64,000 nt of DNA from Gemmatimonadota bacterium (GTDB taxonomy: Bacteria; Gemmatimonadota; Gemmatimonadetes; Gemmatimonadales; Gemmatimonadaceae). Below, piece by piece: positions 7,617 through 16,326 of the stretch (positions are counted from its first letter, which is position 1; every line of letters begins with the position of its first letter). Under the pieces are notes generated by a model. That model worked only from the letters and a program-made list of their open reading frames with translations. It was not told the origin of the DNA and did no database searches. Location of the stretch: assembly GCA_020161135.1 (NCBI GenBank), contig JAIUOB010000003.1, positions 496,001 through 560,000 of the forward strand. The letters run 5' to 3'. Position numbers and translations under genes: made by a program.

Positions 7617-8261
7617 GTGAAGCGCATCGCCGACTCCACGGTCCGCCGGCTCTCGATGTACCTCCGCTATCTGGAGGATCTCGATACCCGCGGCCAAGCC
7701 ACCGCCTCCAGCGACGAGCTCGCTCACCTCTGCGGCACCACGCCCGCGCAGGTGCGAAAAGACTTGTCGTTCTTCGGCTCCTTCGGAAAGCGGGGGCTGG
7801 GATATCCGGTGCACGAGCTGACGGCTCACCTCCGAGAGATTCTCGGCCTGGGCCAGGAGTGGAAGGTCATCATTGTCGGGGCGGGCAAGATCGGTGCGGC
7901 GCTCGCGAACTATCGCGGCTTCCGGCAGCGAGGCTTCACGGTCGTCGGTGTCTACGACAGCGATCCCGCCAAGGTCGGTACGCCCTGGGGCGCGTCCACG
8001 GTGCGCGCGATGCAGGACCTGACGACCGACGTGGCGCGCGAGGGTGCGAGCATCGCCGTGCTCGCCATTCCGTCCGAGAACGCCCAGGCGGTGGTCGACA
8101 CCATCGTCGGCGCCGGCATCCGGGCGATCCTCAACTTTGCGCCGACACAGATCACCGTGCCGCCGCACGTGTCGCTCAAGTCCGTCAACATGGCGATGGA
8201 GCTCGAAGGGCTCTCCTTCGCCCTCACCAACGCCGAACTGATCGATCAGGGCGCGGCCTGA
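7617..8261 (+). CDS. rex: Redox-sensing transcriptional repressor Rex
   Basis: Rex binds DNA when NADH/NAD+ is low and leaves it when NADH rises, controlling fermentation and respiration genes. The 214 residues show the N-terminal winged helix (SSDELAHLCGTTPAQVRKDLSFFGSFGKRGLGYPV), a Rossmann fold with VGAGKIGAALANY, and the C-terminal domain-swap helix. GTG 7617 is the start; the preceding perfect Rex operator supports autoregulation. It is one of the few plus-strand genes here. Its 3' end overlaps rsmA by 16 nt in convergent orientation. Confidence 0.97.
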   Translation: MKRIADSTVRRLSMYLRYLEDLDTRGQATASSDELAHLCGTTPAQVRKDLSFFGSFGKRGLGYPVHELTAHLREILGLGQEWKVIIVGAGKIGAALANYRGFRQRGFTVVGVYDSDPAKVGTPWGASTVRAMQDLTTDVAREGASIAVLAIPSENAQAVVDTIVGAGIRAILNFAPTQITVPPHVSLKSVNMAMELEGLSFALTNAELIDQGAA

Positions 8262-9094
8262 TCGGGGAGCTCGGGCTCGTGCGCTGACGCGTCGAGTGCA
8301 CGCACGAGACGCGCGAAATCCTCCGGTGACAGCGTCTCGGGTCGCGCCGTCGGCTCCAGCGCGCACGCCGCGATCACCCGCTCGGCCTCCGCGCTCTCCA
8401 GCCCGCGCACCGTGCGCAGCACGCGCACCAACTGCTTGCGTCGCAAGCCGAAGGCGGCCTGGACGAAGCGGCGATACGTGGTCTCCTGGCCCGCATCGAT
8501 CACGGGCGTGGCGCGTGGTTCGACCACCACGACCGCCGAGTCGACCGCGGGGGGCGGCTGGAACGCGCCGGGCGGGACCCGGCGCACGGTGCGCGCGGTG
8601 GCAAGCGCCTGCAGGTTGACCGAGAGCGCACCGTAGGTCTTGCTGCCCGGCGGCGCCGCCATGCGCTCGGCCACCTCCCGTTGCACGAGGTACACCGCCC
8701 GCGACGGACGCGGCGCCTCGAGCGCATGAAAGAGAATGGGCGTGGTGATGTAGTATGGCACGTTCCCCGCCAGCACGAACGGGCCATCGACGTGGCTCGC
8801 GAGCGGTGTCGCGAGCACGTCACCCTCGACGATGGTGACGTGATCGAGTGCGGCGTATCGCGCACGCAGGTGGCGCACGAGGTCGCGATCGACTTCGATG
8901 GCGACCACTCGCGCCGCCCGCTTCACCAGGCGATCGGTGAGCGCGCCGCGTCCGGGACCGATCTCCACGACCGTCGACTGCGACACGTCGCCAAGCGCGT
9001 CGGCGATGGCGTCGAGCACCTGCGCGTCGCGCAGGAAGTGCTGCCCGAAGCGCTTGCGGGCCGCCGGGAGGCGATCGTCGCTCGACCTGGCCAT
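8246..9094 (-). CDS. rsmA: 16S rRNA dimethyladenosine methyltransferase
   Basis: RsmA (KsgA) dimethylates two adjacent adenines in helix 45 of 16S rRNA during 30S maturation. The 282-residue product begins MARSSDDRLPAARKRFGQHFL. It contains the SAM motif VVEIGPGRGALTDRL, the acidic loop IEVDRDLVRHL, the catalytic LAGNVPYYITTPI and the C-terminal FGLRRKQLVRVLR region. The ATG at 9094 lies just downstream of the PP2C phosphatase stop (4 nt). It is the last gene of the long rpsU-led run and converges with rex. Confidence 0.96.
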   Translation of the reverse strand: MARSSDDRLPAARKRFGQHFLRDAQVLDAIADALGDVSQSTVVEIGPGRGALTDRLVKRAARVVAIEVDRDLVRHLRARYAALDHVTIVEGDVLATPLASHVDGPFVLAGNVPYYITTPILFHALEAPRPSRAVYLVQREVAERMAAPPGSKTYGALSVNLQALATARTVRRVPPGAFQPPPAVDSAVVVVEPRATPVIDAGQETTYRRFVQAAFGLRRKQLVRVLRTVRGLESAEAERVIAACALEPTARPETLSPEDFARLVRALDASAHEPELPDQAAP

Positions 9095-9098
9095 GGAC

Positions 9099-10781
9099 TC
9101 AGCCCTGCGGAACGGGACGATCGACAACGACCACGGTGCAGTCGTCGCGGAGGGGTGTGCGTCCGATGTGCGCCTGCACATCCGCGAAGATCGCGTCGAG
9201 GATCTCCTGTGGCGTCGCGCTCGCGGGCATGGCGCCGAGGCGCGCCAGCACCGGCGGCTCGCCAAGCCGGCAATGCTCCGCGTCGCGCGCGTCCACCACA
9301 CCGTCGGTGAGGAACACCAGGCGATCGCCGGGACGCCAACTGGCCACGTACTCCTCCACGCCGCCGTCCGCGAAACCAAGCGGCGGCGCCACCGCGGCCA
9401 GGCGCAGCAACGCGCCGTCCGCGCCGAGCCGGAACGCGTGCGGATGCCCCGCATTCGCGAAGCGCAACTCGCCGGCCCGACTGTCGATGACCGCATAGCA
9501 GAGCGAGACCGACATCTCGGTCGACGTGAGCTCCTCCTGCAGCGACCGCTGGACCGCTTCGACCGCGATGGACGGATCGAACGCGGCCTGCACGTGAATC
9601 GCCGCCGCACTCAACGCGAGCGCCATGACGAGCGCCGACTGGTACCCGTGCCCTGACACATCACCGATGAGTACGCCCGTGCGATCGCGGTCGAGGCGCG
9701 CCAGCAGGTAGAAGTCTCCCCCGACGCTCTCGGCGGCCACGACGCGCGCCGCCGCACGCGCTTCCGGTGCAACGACGCCGGGATCGGGAAGGAGCTTGAG
9801 CTGCAGCTCCTGCGCGAGCTGCATCTCACGCACCAGCTGCTGCCGCTCGATGGCGGCGCGCACCAGCGACGCGTTGTGCATCGCCGTGCCCACCTGGGTG
9901 CTCACCGCGAGCGCGAGCTTGCGGTCGCCTGCCGTGAACGCGCCCCCGCCGGGACGCCCGGCCAGCACCAGCACCCCGAGCGGCGCGCCGCTGCTTGTGC
10001 CGGTTGGCGGCGCGAAGCCCGGTACCGCGGCGTCGAGCGTGCGACGGGTGATGACCGGGTAGCTGCCCGTGACCCCCATCCCCGACGTCGGTCGGGCGAT
10101 GGCCACGGCGAGGAGCGATACGTCGCCCGCCGCAAGGCACGGATCGGCCGCATGCGCGCCCGCGCCATCCTCCGTGCAGGCGCCACCACTCCGGAAGGCC
10201 CGCACGGCGATGTGACTGTGCGCATCGAGCGGCACCGCGTCGTACGTCGTGCCCTCGAGCCCCAACGATGCGATGGGTACGAGTTGTCCCTGCGCGCGAC
10301 GCGTCTCGAGAAACACCGCGCGACGCGCACCGATCGTCGTCGCCAACTCCACGAGCAAGGTGTCCGCGACGCTCTCCACCGACGTCGAGCTGCCGAGCAG
10401 CTCGCCGATGGCGTAGAGGAGGTTGATCTCCTCGTAGCGCTCCACGAGCTCCTTCGTGGCGCCATCGCGTTCGTTGACGAGGCGGCGCACGAGCGGTACC
10501 ACGCGCCCGACGAGGCGTTCGGCGGCATCGTCGATGCCGGGCGGCGTGAGCAACCAGCCCACGCTGTCACCGGTGGCCACCAGGTGCGCCGCGAACCCGT
10601 GGCTTCGTGCGCTGGCCGCCACGTCCCACGCTTCGACACACCCGCGCGTGCGTTCGACGATGGCATCGGAGGAGGCGGCCAGGACGCGCGCATGGACCTG
10701 CCCTTCCCGCCGTTCCCAGAGCACCGCGTCGCGCCCGGTGGCCTCGAGGAACGCGGCCATGAGGGCGCTGATCTCGGTCAT
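9099..10781 (-). CDS. RsbU-type PP2C phosphatase with sensory region
   Basis: The 560-residue protein ends in a SpoIIE/RsbU-type PP2C serine phosphatase domain (about 355-560) with metal-binding motifs VGGDFYLL, IGDVSGHGYQ, FLTDGVVDARD and DDCTVVVV. A GAF-like sensory segment lies at about 130-320 and a coiled linker (RQQLVREMQLAQELQLKLLPDP) joins the two. It should dephosphorylate the STAS protein encoded two genes upstream and so free it to bind the anti-sigma kinase. The ATG at 10781 overlaps the stop of the kinase gene as ATGA. No sigma factor gene is adjacent, so the final target is unknown. Confidence 0.9.
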   Translation of the reverse strand: MTEISALMAAFLEATGRDAVLWERREGQVHARVLAASSDAIVERTRGCVEAWDVAASARSHGFAAHLVATGDSVGWLLTPPGIDDAAERLVGRVVPLVRRLVNERDGATKELVERYEEINLLYAIGELLGSSTSVESVADTLLVELATTIGARRAVFLETRRAQGQLVPIASLGLEGTTYDAVPLDAHSHIAVRAFRSGGACTEDGAGAHAADPCLAAGDVSLLAVAIARPTSGMGVTGSYPVITRRTLDAAVPGFAPPTGTSSGAPLGVLVLAGRPGGGAFTAGDRKLALAVSTQVGTAMHNASLVRAAIERQQLVREMQLAQELQLKLLPDPGVVAPEARAAARVVAAESVGGDFYLLARLDRDRTGVLIGDVSGHGYQSALVMALALSAAAIHVQAAFDPSIAVEAVQRSLQEELTSTEMSVSLCYAVIDSRAGELRFANAGHPHAFRLGADGALLRLAAVAPPLGFADGGVEEYVASWRPGDRLVFLTDGVVDARDAEHCRLGEPPVLARLGAMPASATPQEILDAIFADVQAHIGRTPLRDDCTVVVVDRPVPQG

Positions 10782-11245
10782 GGACGGTGCAGCGTCAAGC
10801 GCAGCCGATGCCCGCCGCGCTCGTCGGGACCGGCATTCTCCACCGCATCCATCAGTGCGCGCATGAGAAAGACGCCGCGCCCCTGCTCCCGCTCGAGCCA
10901 CGTGGCCTCGTGCGGCCCCTGCTCCAGCGCGCCCAGGTCGAACCCCGGCCCCTCATCGGTCACGTCCACGAGCAGGCGGTGCGCCGACAGCTCGACGTGC
11001 ACATGGACATGCTTGGCGGCCTCACCGCCGTTCCCGCGCAGGATCGCGTTCGCGAGCGCTTCGGTCACGGCCATGGGAACGTTGAAGCGGCACAGGCGTG
11101 CGGGTAGCCCTGCGGCCTCACACAACGCGACCAACTCGGCGACGACGCGCTCGACGTGGGCCAGCTCAGACGGAATCTGCCAGTCGCGCTCGGTGACCAT
11201 CAGGGTCGTGGCGAAACGTGGACTGGCGGCGACACGGGTGGCCAC
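10778..11245 (-). CDS. RsbW-like anti-sigma factor / serine kinase
   Basis: The 155-residue product is a GHKL/HATPase_c single-domain protein: the N-box helix FNVPMAVTEALANAILRG, the G1 box VTDEGPGFDLG and a G2-like EQGRGVFLMRALMD. Such proteins bind a sigma factor and phosphorylate a STAS antagonist. The start could be GTG 11245 or ATG 11200 (MVTERDWQIPSEL), which is closer to typical RsbW beginnings. It lies between genes for the STAS protein (11 nt upstream) and the PP2C phosphatase (ATGA overlap), completing a partner-switching cassette. Confidence 0.88.
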   Translation of the reverse strand: MATRVAASPRFATTLMVTERDWQIPSELAHVERVVAELVALCEAAGLPARLCRFNVPMAVTEALANAILRGNGGEAAKHVHVHVELSAHRLLVDVTDEGPGFDLGALEQGPHEATWLEREQGRGVFLMRALMDAVENAGPDERGGHRLRLTLHRP

Positions 11246-11256
11246 GCGCGGCGCGG

Positions 11257-11589
11257 TCAGCGGGCAGCGAGGGCGTCGGCGCGCGACGCATACGCGGGGA
11301 AGAGCTGATCGAGCCGGGTGAGTTCAAACAGGCTTCGCAGGTCGTCGTTCAGCCCGACCAGGCGCAGGTCACCACCGGCCTCCCGCAGGCGTCGGCTGAG
11401 CGAAACGAGCGCGCCGAGCCCTGAGCTGTCGATGTAGGGTGCGGCCGCGAAATCGACCACCACCAGCGTGACCCCCTGCGCCATGGCATCGAGGACCGCC
11501 TGCTTGAACTCCTGACGGTTGGTGACGACCAGTTGCCCGTCCACGACCACGAGGAGGGCGTCGTCGGTGCGTTCGAGGGTCAGGCGCAT
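11257..11589 (-). CDS. STAS-domain anti-anti-sigma factor (RsbV-like)
   Basis: The 110 residues form a single STAS domain: LTLERTDDALLVVVDGQLVVTNRQEFKQ, then VVVDFAAAPYIDSSGLGALVSLSRRLREAGGDLRLVGL. The DSSG at residues 54-57 holds the serine that the RsbW-type kinase would phosphorylate. When unphosphorylated it should bind the kinase and release the sigma factor. Start ATG 11589; it follows pta by 7 nt and precedes the kinase gene, so the set is transcribed in the order antagonist, kinase, phosphatase. Confidence 0.93.
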   Translation of the reverse strand: MRLTLERTDDALLVVVDGQLVVTNRQEFKQAVLDAMAQGVTLVVVDFAAAPYIDSSGLGALVSLSRRLREAGGDLRLVGLNDDLRSLFELTRLDQLFPAYASRADALAAR

Positions 11590-11596
11590 TGGTGGA

Positions 11597-12637
11597 TCAG
11601 GGGGCGTCGAGGGGTGGCGCGTGCGGTGCCGTCGCCTGCAGCGCGGTGATCGCGGCGACATGGACAATGTCGTCAGCCGTCGCGCCGCGCGACAGGTCGC
11701 TGCACGGTCGGGCGAGCCCTTGCAGGATGGGCCCGATGGCCGTGGCGCCGGCCAGCCGCTGGACGAGCTTGTAGGCGATATTGCCGGCGTCGAGCGAGGG
11801 AAACACAAGGACGTTCGCGCTGCCAGCCACCGGCTCGCCTGGCGCCTTTCGCGCCGCGACGTCGGGAATGAGCGCCGCATCCGCCTGGACCTCCCCGGTG
11901 ACGGCGAGCTCGGGCGCTTCCGCCCGTACCAGCGCCACCGCCTCGCGCACCTTGCTCACCGAGGGCCCGTCGGCGCTGCCGATCGTGCTGAAGGACAGGA
12001 ACGCCACGCGCGGCTCGTCTCCCACGATGCGGCGACGGTCCGCGGCCGCGGCGAGCGCGATGTCCGCCAACTGCCGTGCCGTGGGATCGGGAACCACCGC
12101 GCAATCCGTGAAGGTGAGGACGGCGCTCTCCCGCCCCGCCCGGTCCGGGAAGACGAGGTAGAAGGCGCTCGACACCGTGCGCACCCCCTGCGCCGCTCCC
12201 ACCGTCCAGAGCGCCGCACGCAGCACGTCGGCGGTGGTGTGCGTCGCGCCGGCGACACAGCCGTCGGCCAGCCCCATCGCCACCAGGGCGTCGGCGAAGT
12301 ACAGCGGGTCACGCGCCAAACGCTCCGCATCCTCGCGCCCCAAACCCTTGCCGCCGCGGCGTGCCATGAGGTGATCGACGACCCGCGACGTGCGCGGATC
12401 GGCGAGCGGATCGAGAATCATGGCGCCCGCCGGGACGACCCCCGTGGAGGCATCGCCTCGCCGCACGAGCACCGGCACCACGGAGCGACGCTTCTGCAGC
12501 GCGAGCACCGCCTGCGCCGTGCGCAGATCGGTCGCTTCGGGAAAGAGCAGCGTGCGAGGTGCCTCACCCGCGCGACGATGCAGCGCCGCGAGGAAGTCGG
12601 CCGCGGGCGACCGATCAGCTGGCGTGGCGGGCGTCAT
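11597..12637 (-). CDS. pta: Phosphate acetyltransferase
   Basis: Pta interconverts acetyl-CoA and acetyl phosphate. The 346-residue length corresponds to the single-domain PTA_PTB form without the DRTGG N-terminal domain. Recognisable blocks are [76 protein letters not shown], and [34 protein letters not shown] near the C-terminus. It overlaps coaD by ATGA; both enzymes handle CoA metabolism, though this may be coincidental. No ackA is visible here. Confidence 0.93.
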   Translation of the reverse strand: MTPATPADRSPAADFLAALHRRAGEAPRTLLFPEATDLRTAQAVLALQKRRSVVPVLVRRGDASTGVVPAGAMILDPLADPRTSRVVDHLMARRGGKGLGREDAERLARDPLYFADALVAMGLADGCVAGATHTTADVLRAALWTVGAAQGVRTVSSAFYLVFPDRAGRESAVLTFTDCAVVPDPTARQLADIALAAAADRRRIVGDEPRVAFLSFSTIGSADGPSVSKVREAVALVRAEAPELAVTGEVQADAALIPDVAARKAPGEPVAGSANVLVFPSLDAGNIAYKLVQRLAGATAIGPILQGLARPCSDLSRGATADDIVHVAAITALQATAPHAPPLDAP

Positions 12638-13155
12638 CGGGGGGCCTGCGCATAGCGCTCGACCAGCGCGGCCGCGACGCGCGGATGCACGAGCCCCGAC
12701 ACATCCCCGCCGAAGCGCGCCACCTCGCGCACCATGCTCGAGCTGATGTAGGTGGTGTCGAGGGAGGGCGTCATGAACACTGTCTCGAGTTCGGGATGCA
12801 GGTGCCGGTTCATGAGGGCGATCTGGAACTCGTACTCGAAGTCGCTCACGGCGCGGAGACCGCGCACGTTGACGCGCGCGCCCACGTCGCGCGCAAAGTT
12901 CACCAGCAGGCCGGTGAATGCCCGCACCTCGATGCGCGGATCGCCCTGGGTGACCGTGTGGATGAACGCCAAGCGCTCGTCGACGGAAAACAGCGGCTGC
13001 TTGCTCATGTTGTTCGCCACCGCCACGATGAGCCGATCGGCGAACGTGAGCGTCCGCTTGATCAGGTCCTCGTGCCCATTGGTGATGGGATCGAACGAGC
13101 CGGCGTAGAGCGCCAGCAACGGCGTGCCGCTGGCGGCACCGGAGGGGGAGCTCAC
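12634..13155 (-). CDS. coaD: Phosphopantetheine adenylyltransferase
   Basis: CoaD transfers AMP from ATP to 4'-phosphopantetheine in the penultimate step of CoA synthesis. The 173 residues show the nucleotidyltransferase motif [18 protein letters not shown], then [25 protein letters not shown] and the C-terminal [25 protein letters not shown]. The start is GTG at 13155, which overlaps the rsmD stop (GTGA). The rsmD-coaD pairing is a very common bacterial arrangement. Confidence 0.97.
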   Translation of the reverse strand: MSSPSGAASGTPLLALYAGSFDPITNGHEDLIKRTLTFADRLIVAVANNMSKQPLFSVDERLAFIHTVTQGDPRIEVRAFTGLLVNFARDVGARVNVRGLRAVSDFEYEFQIALMNRHLHPELETVFMTPSLDTTYISSSMVREVARFGGDVSGLVHPRVAAALVERYAQAPR

Positions 13156-13673
13156 GCGGTCGTGCGGAAGAAGGTCAGGGCGGTCGTGCCATAGCGGCGG
13201 GTCTCGCCACCGGCGGCGAGCGGCATCTCCGACGAATGTTCAACGCCGAACACGGCGGCGAAAGGGACGTCGAGCCAGCGCTCCATGAGCTGGGCGGCCA
13301 GCCCACTGTCGTACGGCGGATCGGCGAACGCCACGTCGTACTGGCCCGCCTCGAGGCGCCCGACGAACGACAGGGCGTCCGCACGGTGGATGCGCGCGCC
13401 CGGATGCCCGCCTACGCCCGCCAGGTTCGTCTCGAGCACACGCACCACCCGGGATGACTGCTCGACGAAGTCACACTCGGCGGCCCCCCGCGAGAGGCTC
13501 TCGAGGCCGAGCGCGCCACTGCCCGCGCAGAGATCGAGCACGCGGGCGTCGGGGAGCAACGGGTGGACGATCGACATCCACGCCTCGCGAATGCGGTCAC
13601 GCGTGGGGCGAACGACGTCGCCCGGCGGCGCACTGATGCGACGCCCCTTCCAGCGTCCGGCGATGATGCGCAT
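13152..13673 (-). CDS. rsmD: 16S rRNA (guanine966-N2)-methyltransferase
   Basis: RsmD methylates G966 of 16S rRNA. The 173-residue product has [24 protein letters not shown] at its N-terminus, the SAM motif [20 protein letters not shown] and the catalytic FADPPYDS. It starts with ATG 13673, 2 nt after the recJ stop, and overlaps coaD as GTGA. Confidence 0.95.
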   Translation of the reverse strand: MRIIAGRWKGRRISAPPGDVVRPTRDRIREAWMSIVHPLLPDARVLDLCAGSGALGLESLSRGAAECDFVEQSSRVVRVLETNLAGVGGHPGARIHRADALSFVGRLEAGQYDVAFADPPYDSGLAAQLMERWLDVPFAAVFGVEHSSEMPLAAGGETRRYGTTALTFFRTTA

Positions 13674-13675
13674 GG

Positions 13676-15439
13676 TCAGCTGCCCCGCATGGCGGTCGGT
13701 CGCAGGTCGGCCACCTTGAGCTGGAGCCGTGCGTTGCCGCGGTACTCATCGCGTTCAATACGGAACGCCACGTCGACCGCCTCCTGCGGCCCAAACCGAC
13801 TGCCGCCATCGGCCAGCCCCCACCCGATTCCCTCCAGCGCCCCCCGCGGCACGTCGAAGGCGAAGCGCAGCCCATCGCTGCCGACGCGGCGCGGCGGCGA
13901 TACGAGGCGGACCCCGCGCGCCTGGAACTGCGGCGACGGATTGCCGATCCCGAACGGTTCGAAATGGCGCACCAGCCGCTCGAACGCGTCGTCAATGGCG
14001 TCGAGAGGCAGCTCGAGCTCGATGCGCACGTCGGGCACGAGGTCGTCCGGCGTCAGGCGCGCGCGCGCGATGGTGTCGAAGCGCTCGGCGAATGCGGGGA
14101 GATGCTGCGCGTCCATCGTGAGGCCGGCGGCGGCCCGATGCCCCCCGAAGCGCACGAAAAGATCGGCGCAGGCGCCGAGCGCGGCGTGCAGGTCGAAGGC
14201 GCTGATCGAGCGCCCGGAGCCCTTCCCCACCCCATCCTCGACCGCGACCAGCACCGCTGGACGGGCGGTCTGCTCGACCACCCGCGACGCCACGATGCCG
14301 ATGACACCGGCATGCCATCCTGCGCCGGACAGCACGTGCGCGTAGCGATCGGCCGCGCCGGGCGCCTCGAGCTGGCGCATGGCGGCGTCGAGCACGTCGC
14401 GATCGAGCGCCTGTCGCGCGCGATTGAGTTCCTCGAGCTCACGCGCAATCACGTTCGCCTCGTCGTCCCGCTCGGCCAGCAGCAACTGCAACCCCAGCTT
14501 CGCATCCGCGATGCGCCCTGCGGCATTGAGACGTGGCGCGAGCACGAACCCGACCCGCCCCGCGGTGAGCGCCTTGCCGTCGAGCCCCGACGAACGCATG
14601 AGCGCGCGCAGCCCCGGGTGCGTGGTCTCCGCCAGCAGCCGCAGCCCATAGCGGACAAGCACGCGATTCTCGCCCCGCAGCGGTGCCACATCGGCGATGG
14701 TCGCCAACGCCACGAGGTCGAGCTGCTGGTGCGCGATGCCCGGTGATCCGCCAAGCGCCTCGCAGAGTCCGAGCGCCAACTTGTATGCGACACCCACGGC
14801 GGCGAGATCCTTGTCCGCCGAGGTGCAGGCAGGATGACGCGGATTGCATACCGCATAGGCAGGCGGCAACCCATGGCCCGGCAGGTGATGGTCGGTGACG
14901 ATCACGTCGATGCCAGCGCCCATCAGCGTGGCGACGGCGTCGTGAGCGCTCGTGCCGCAGTCACAGGTGATGACCAGCGTGGCGCCCGCCGCACGCGCGG
15001 CGGCCACTCCAGCGGGCCCGAGGTCGTACCCGTCGGTCAGACGGTTGGGCACGAACGGCACCACGTGGCGCGCCCCGAGTCCACGCAGCACACGCGTCAG
15101 CAGCGCCGTGCTCGACATCCCGTCGACATCGTAGTCGCCGTGCAGGAAGATCGTTTCCTGCGCGCGCACGGCGTCGGCGATACGCGCGATGGCGCGATCG
15201 GCATCGAACAGCGTGGTCGCCGGCTCGACATGTTCCAGTCGCGGGCGAAGGAACCGCTTGGCTGCCTCGGCGTCGGTGTGTCCACGTACGGCGAGCAGGT
15301 GACACACGGTGGGTGGCAACTGCAATGCCTGCGCGAGGTGCGCCACCACGTCGGCGGCGGGCGGCGCGACAAGCGACCAGCGCGCCGCCGGTTTCTGTCG
15401 TGCAGCCGTGCCGGCGGCACCGTCACGGTCGCGCGTCAT
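13676..15439 (-). CDS. recJ: Single-stranded-DNA exonuclease RecJ
   Basis: RecJ degrades single-stranded DNA 5' to 3' in RecF-type recombination and mismatch repair. The 587-residue product has the DHH-family motifs HGDYDVDGMSSTALL, ITCDCGTSAHDAV and VTDHHLPG, then DHHA1 features (LSGAGWHAGVIGIVASRVVE and GSGRSISAFDLHAAL with a downstream GGHRAAAGLTM), and an OB-like C-terminal region. Start ATG 15439 was chosen because earlier in-frame codons give non-conserved sequence. No good ribosome-binding site is visible, so the start is provisional. A 114-nt spacer without features separates it from the zinc-ribbon gene. Confidence 0.95.
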   Translation of the reverse strand: MTRDRDGAAGTAARQKPAARWSLVAPPAADVVAHLAQALQLPPTVCHLLAVRGHTDAEAAKRFLRPRLEHVEPATTLFDADRAIARIADAVRAQETIFLHGDYDVDGMSSTALLTRVLRGLGARHVVPFVPNRLTDGYDLGPAGVAAARAAGATLVITCDCGTSAHDAVATLMGAGIDVIVTDHHLPGHGLPPAYAVCNPRHPACTSADKDLAAVGVAYKLALGLCEALGGSPGIAHQQLDLVALATIADVAPLRGENRVLVRYGLRLLAETTHPGLRALMRSSGLDGKALTAGRVGFVLAPRLNAAGRIADAKLGLQLLLAERDDEANVIARELEELNRARQALDRDVLDAAMRQLEAPGAADRYAHVLSGAGWHAGVIGIVASRVVEQTARPAVLVAVEDGVGKGSGRSISAFDLHAALGACADLFVRFGGHRAAAGLTMDAQHLPAFAERFDTIARARLTPDDLVPDVRIELELPLDAIDDAFERLVRHFEPFGIGNPSPQFQARGVRLVSPPRRVGSDGLRFAFDVPRGALEGIGWGLADGGSRFGPQEAVDVAFRIERDEYRGNARLQLKVADLRPTAMRGS

Positions 15440-15553
15440 CGCAGCGAGGGATGCGCGCGTGGAACCGAGGGGGCGTGCGGGAGAGGACACACCCGTCAAT
15501 CTAGACGGCGGACACTCCGTCAGGCAGCAGGACGCACGCACCACACGGCCGTT

Positions 15554-16267
15554 TCACTGCGCCATGCGCCGATAGAGCAGCACCCCGCAGGCCTCGCACG
15601 GCTCGACCATGGTGCCGCCGCTCATGGCCGGACGCCGTTGCAACGGCAGCGCCGTGTCGCAGGCGCCGCAGGAGAAATCCTCGTTGATGGCGAACAGGGC
15701 CGCCGCGCGCCGGCGGGTCGCGAGGCGGTCGTAGCGCGAGAGCAGCGTGGCGCCCACGCCGCGCGCCGACTGCGCCCGCCGTTCGCGCAGCGCCGTGAGC
15801 TCCGCCTCGATCGCGGCGCGCTCCGTCGCCAGCGAGGCGCGCAGCGCGGCCTGCTGGGCCTCGAGCTGCGCCACCTGCTCGACGTGCGCGGCGTGTGCCG
15901 CGGCGAGGTCCGCCACCCGACGCGTCGCCGAGAGCTGCTCGCTCTCCTCGTCGGCCAGCAGCTTGCGCGCCGCCTCGACCTGCGCCGCCGCCGCGGTGGC
16001 CTCCTTGATCTTCTGCGACCGCTCCAGGATCGCGACGTTCTTGGCGTGCCGCTCGCGATGCTCGACGATGCGCCCGTCCAGCTCACGCAGCTTCTGCGCG
16101 TCGCGCGCGTGCGCGGCCGCGAGGCGCGCCGCCTCGTCGCGCACGCGGCGCACGGCCGCGTCGAGCGTGGCCAGTCGCGGCGTGAGCTCGGCAAGCCGCG
16201 CCTCGACGGCGCGGATCTCCGCGTCGTCGTCCTGCACCACCAACAGCGCCTGCAGCTCCTGGTTCAC
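15554..16267 (-). CDS. C4-type zinc-ribbon coiled-coil protein
   Basis: The 237-residue product is almost entirely alpha-helical coiled coil (about 1-190), ending in a four-cysteine zinc ribbon (CGACDTALP...CEACGVLLY). This is the layout of the widespread CT398-like zinc-ribbon family, whose members have been linked to RNA or secretion-related roles but lack a settled function. The start is GTG 16267 with GGAGG 4 nt upstream. It lies 59 nt downstream of dnaG and should be cotranscribed with it. Confidence 0.9.
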   Translation of the reverse strand: MNQELQALLVVQDDDAEIRAVEARLAELTPRLATLDAAVRRVRDEAARLAAAHARDAQKLRELDGRIVEHRERHAKNVAILERSQKIKEATAAAAQVEAARKLLADEESEQLSATRRVADLAAAHAAHVEQVAQLEAQQAALRASLATERAAIEAELTALRERRAQSARGVGATLLSRYDRLATRRRAAALFAINEDFSCGACDTALPLQRRPAMSGGTMVEPCEACGVLLYRRMAQ

Positions 16268-16326
16268 GCGTCCTCCGGAGGGGTCCGTGTGTATGGATTC
16301 GGCGTCTGTCGGCCTGGGCGAATCCA

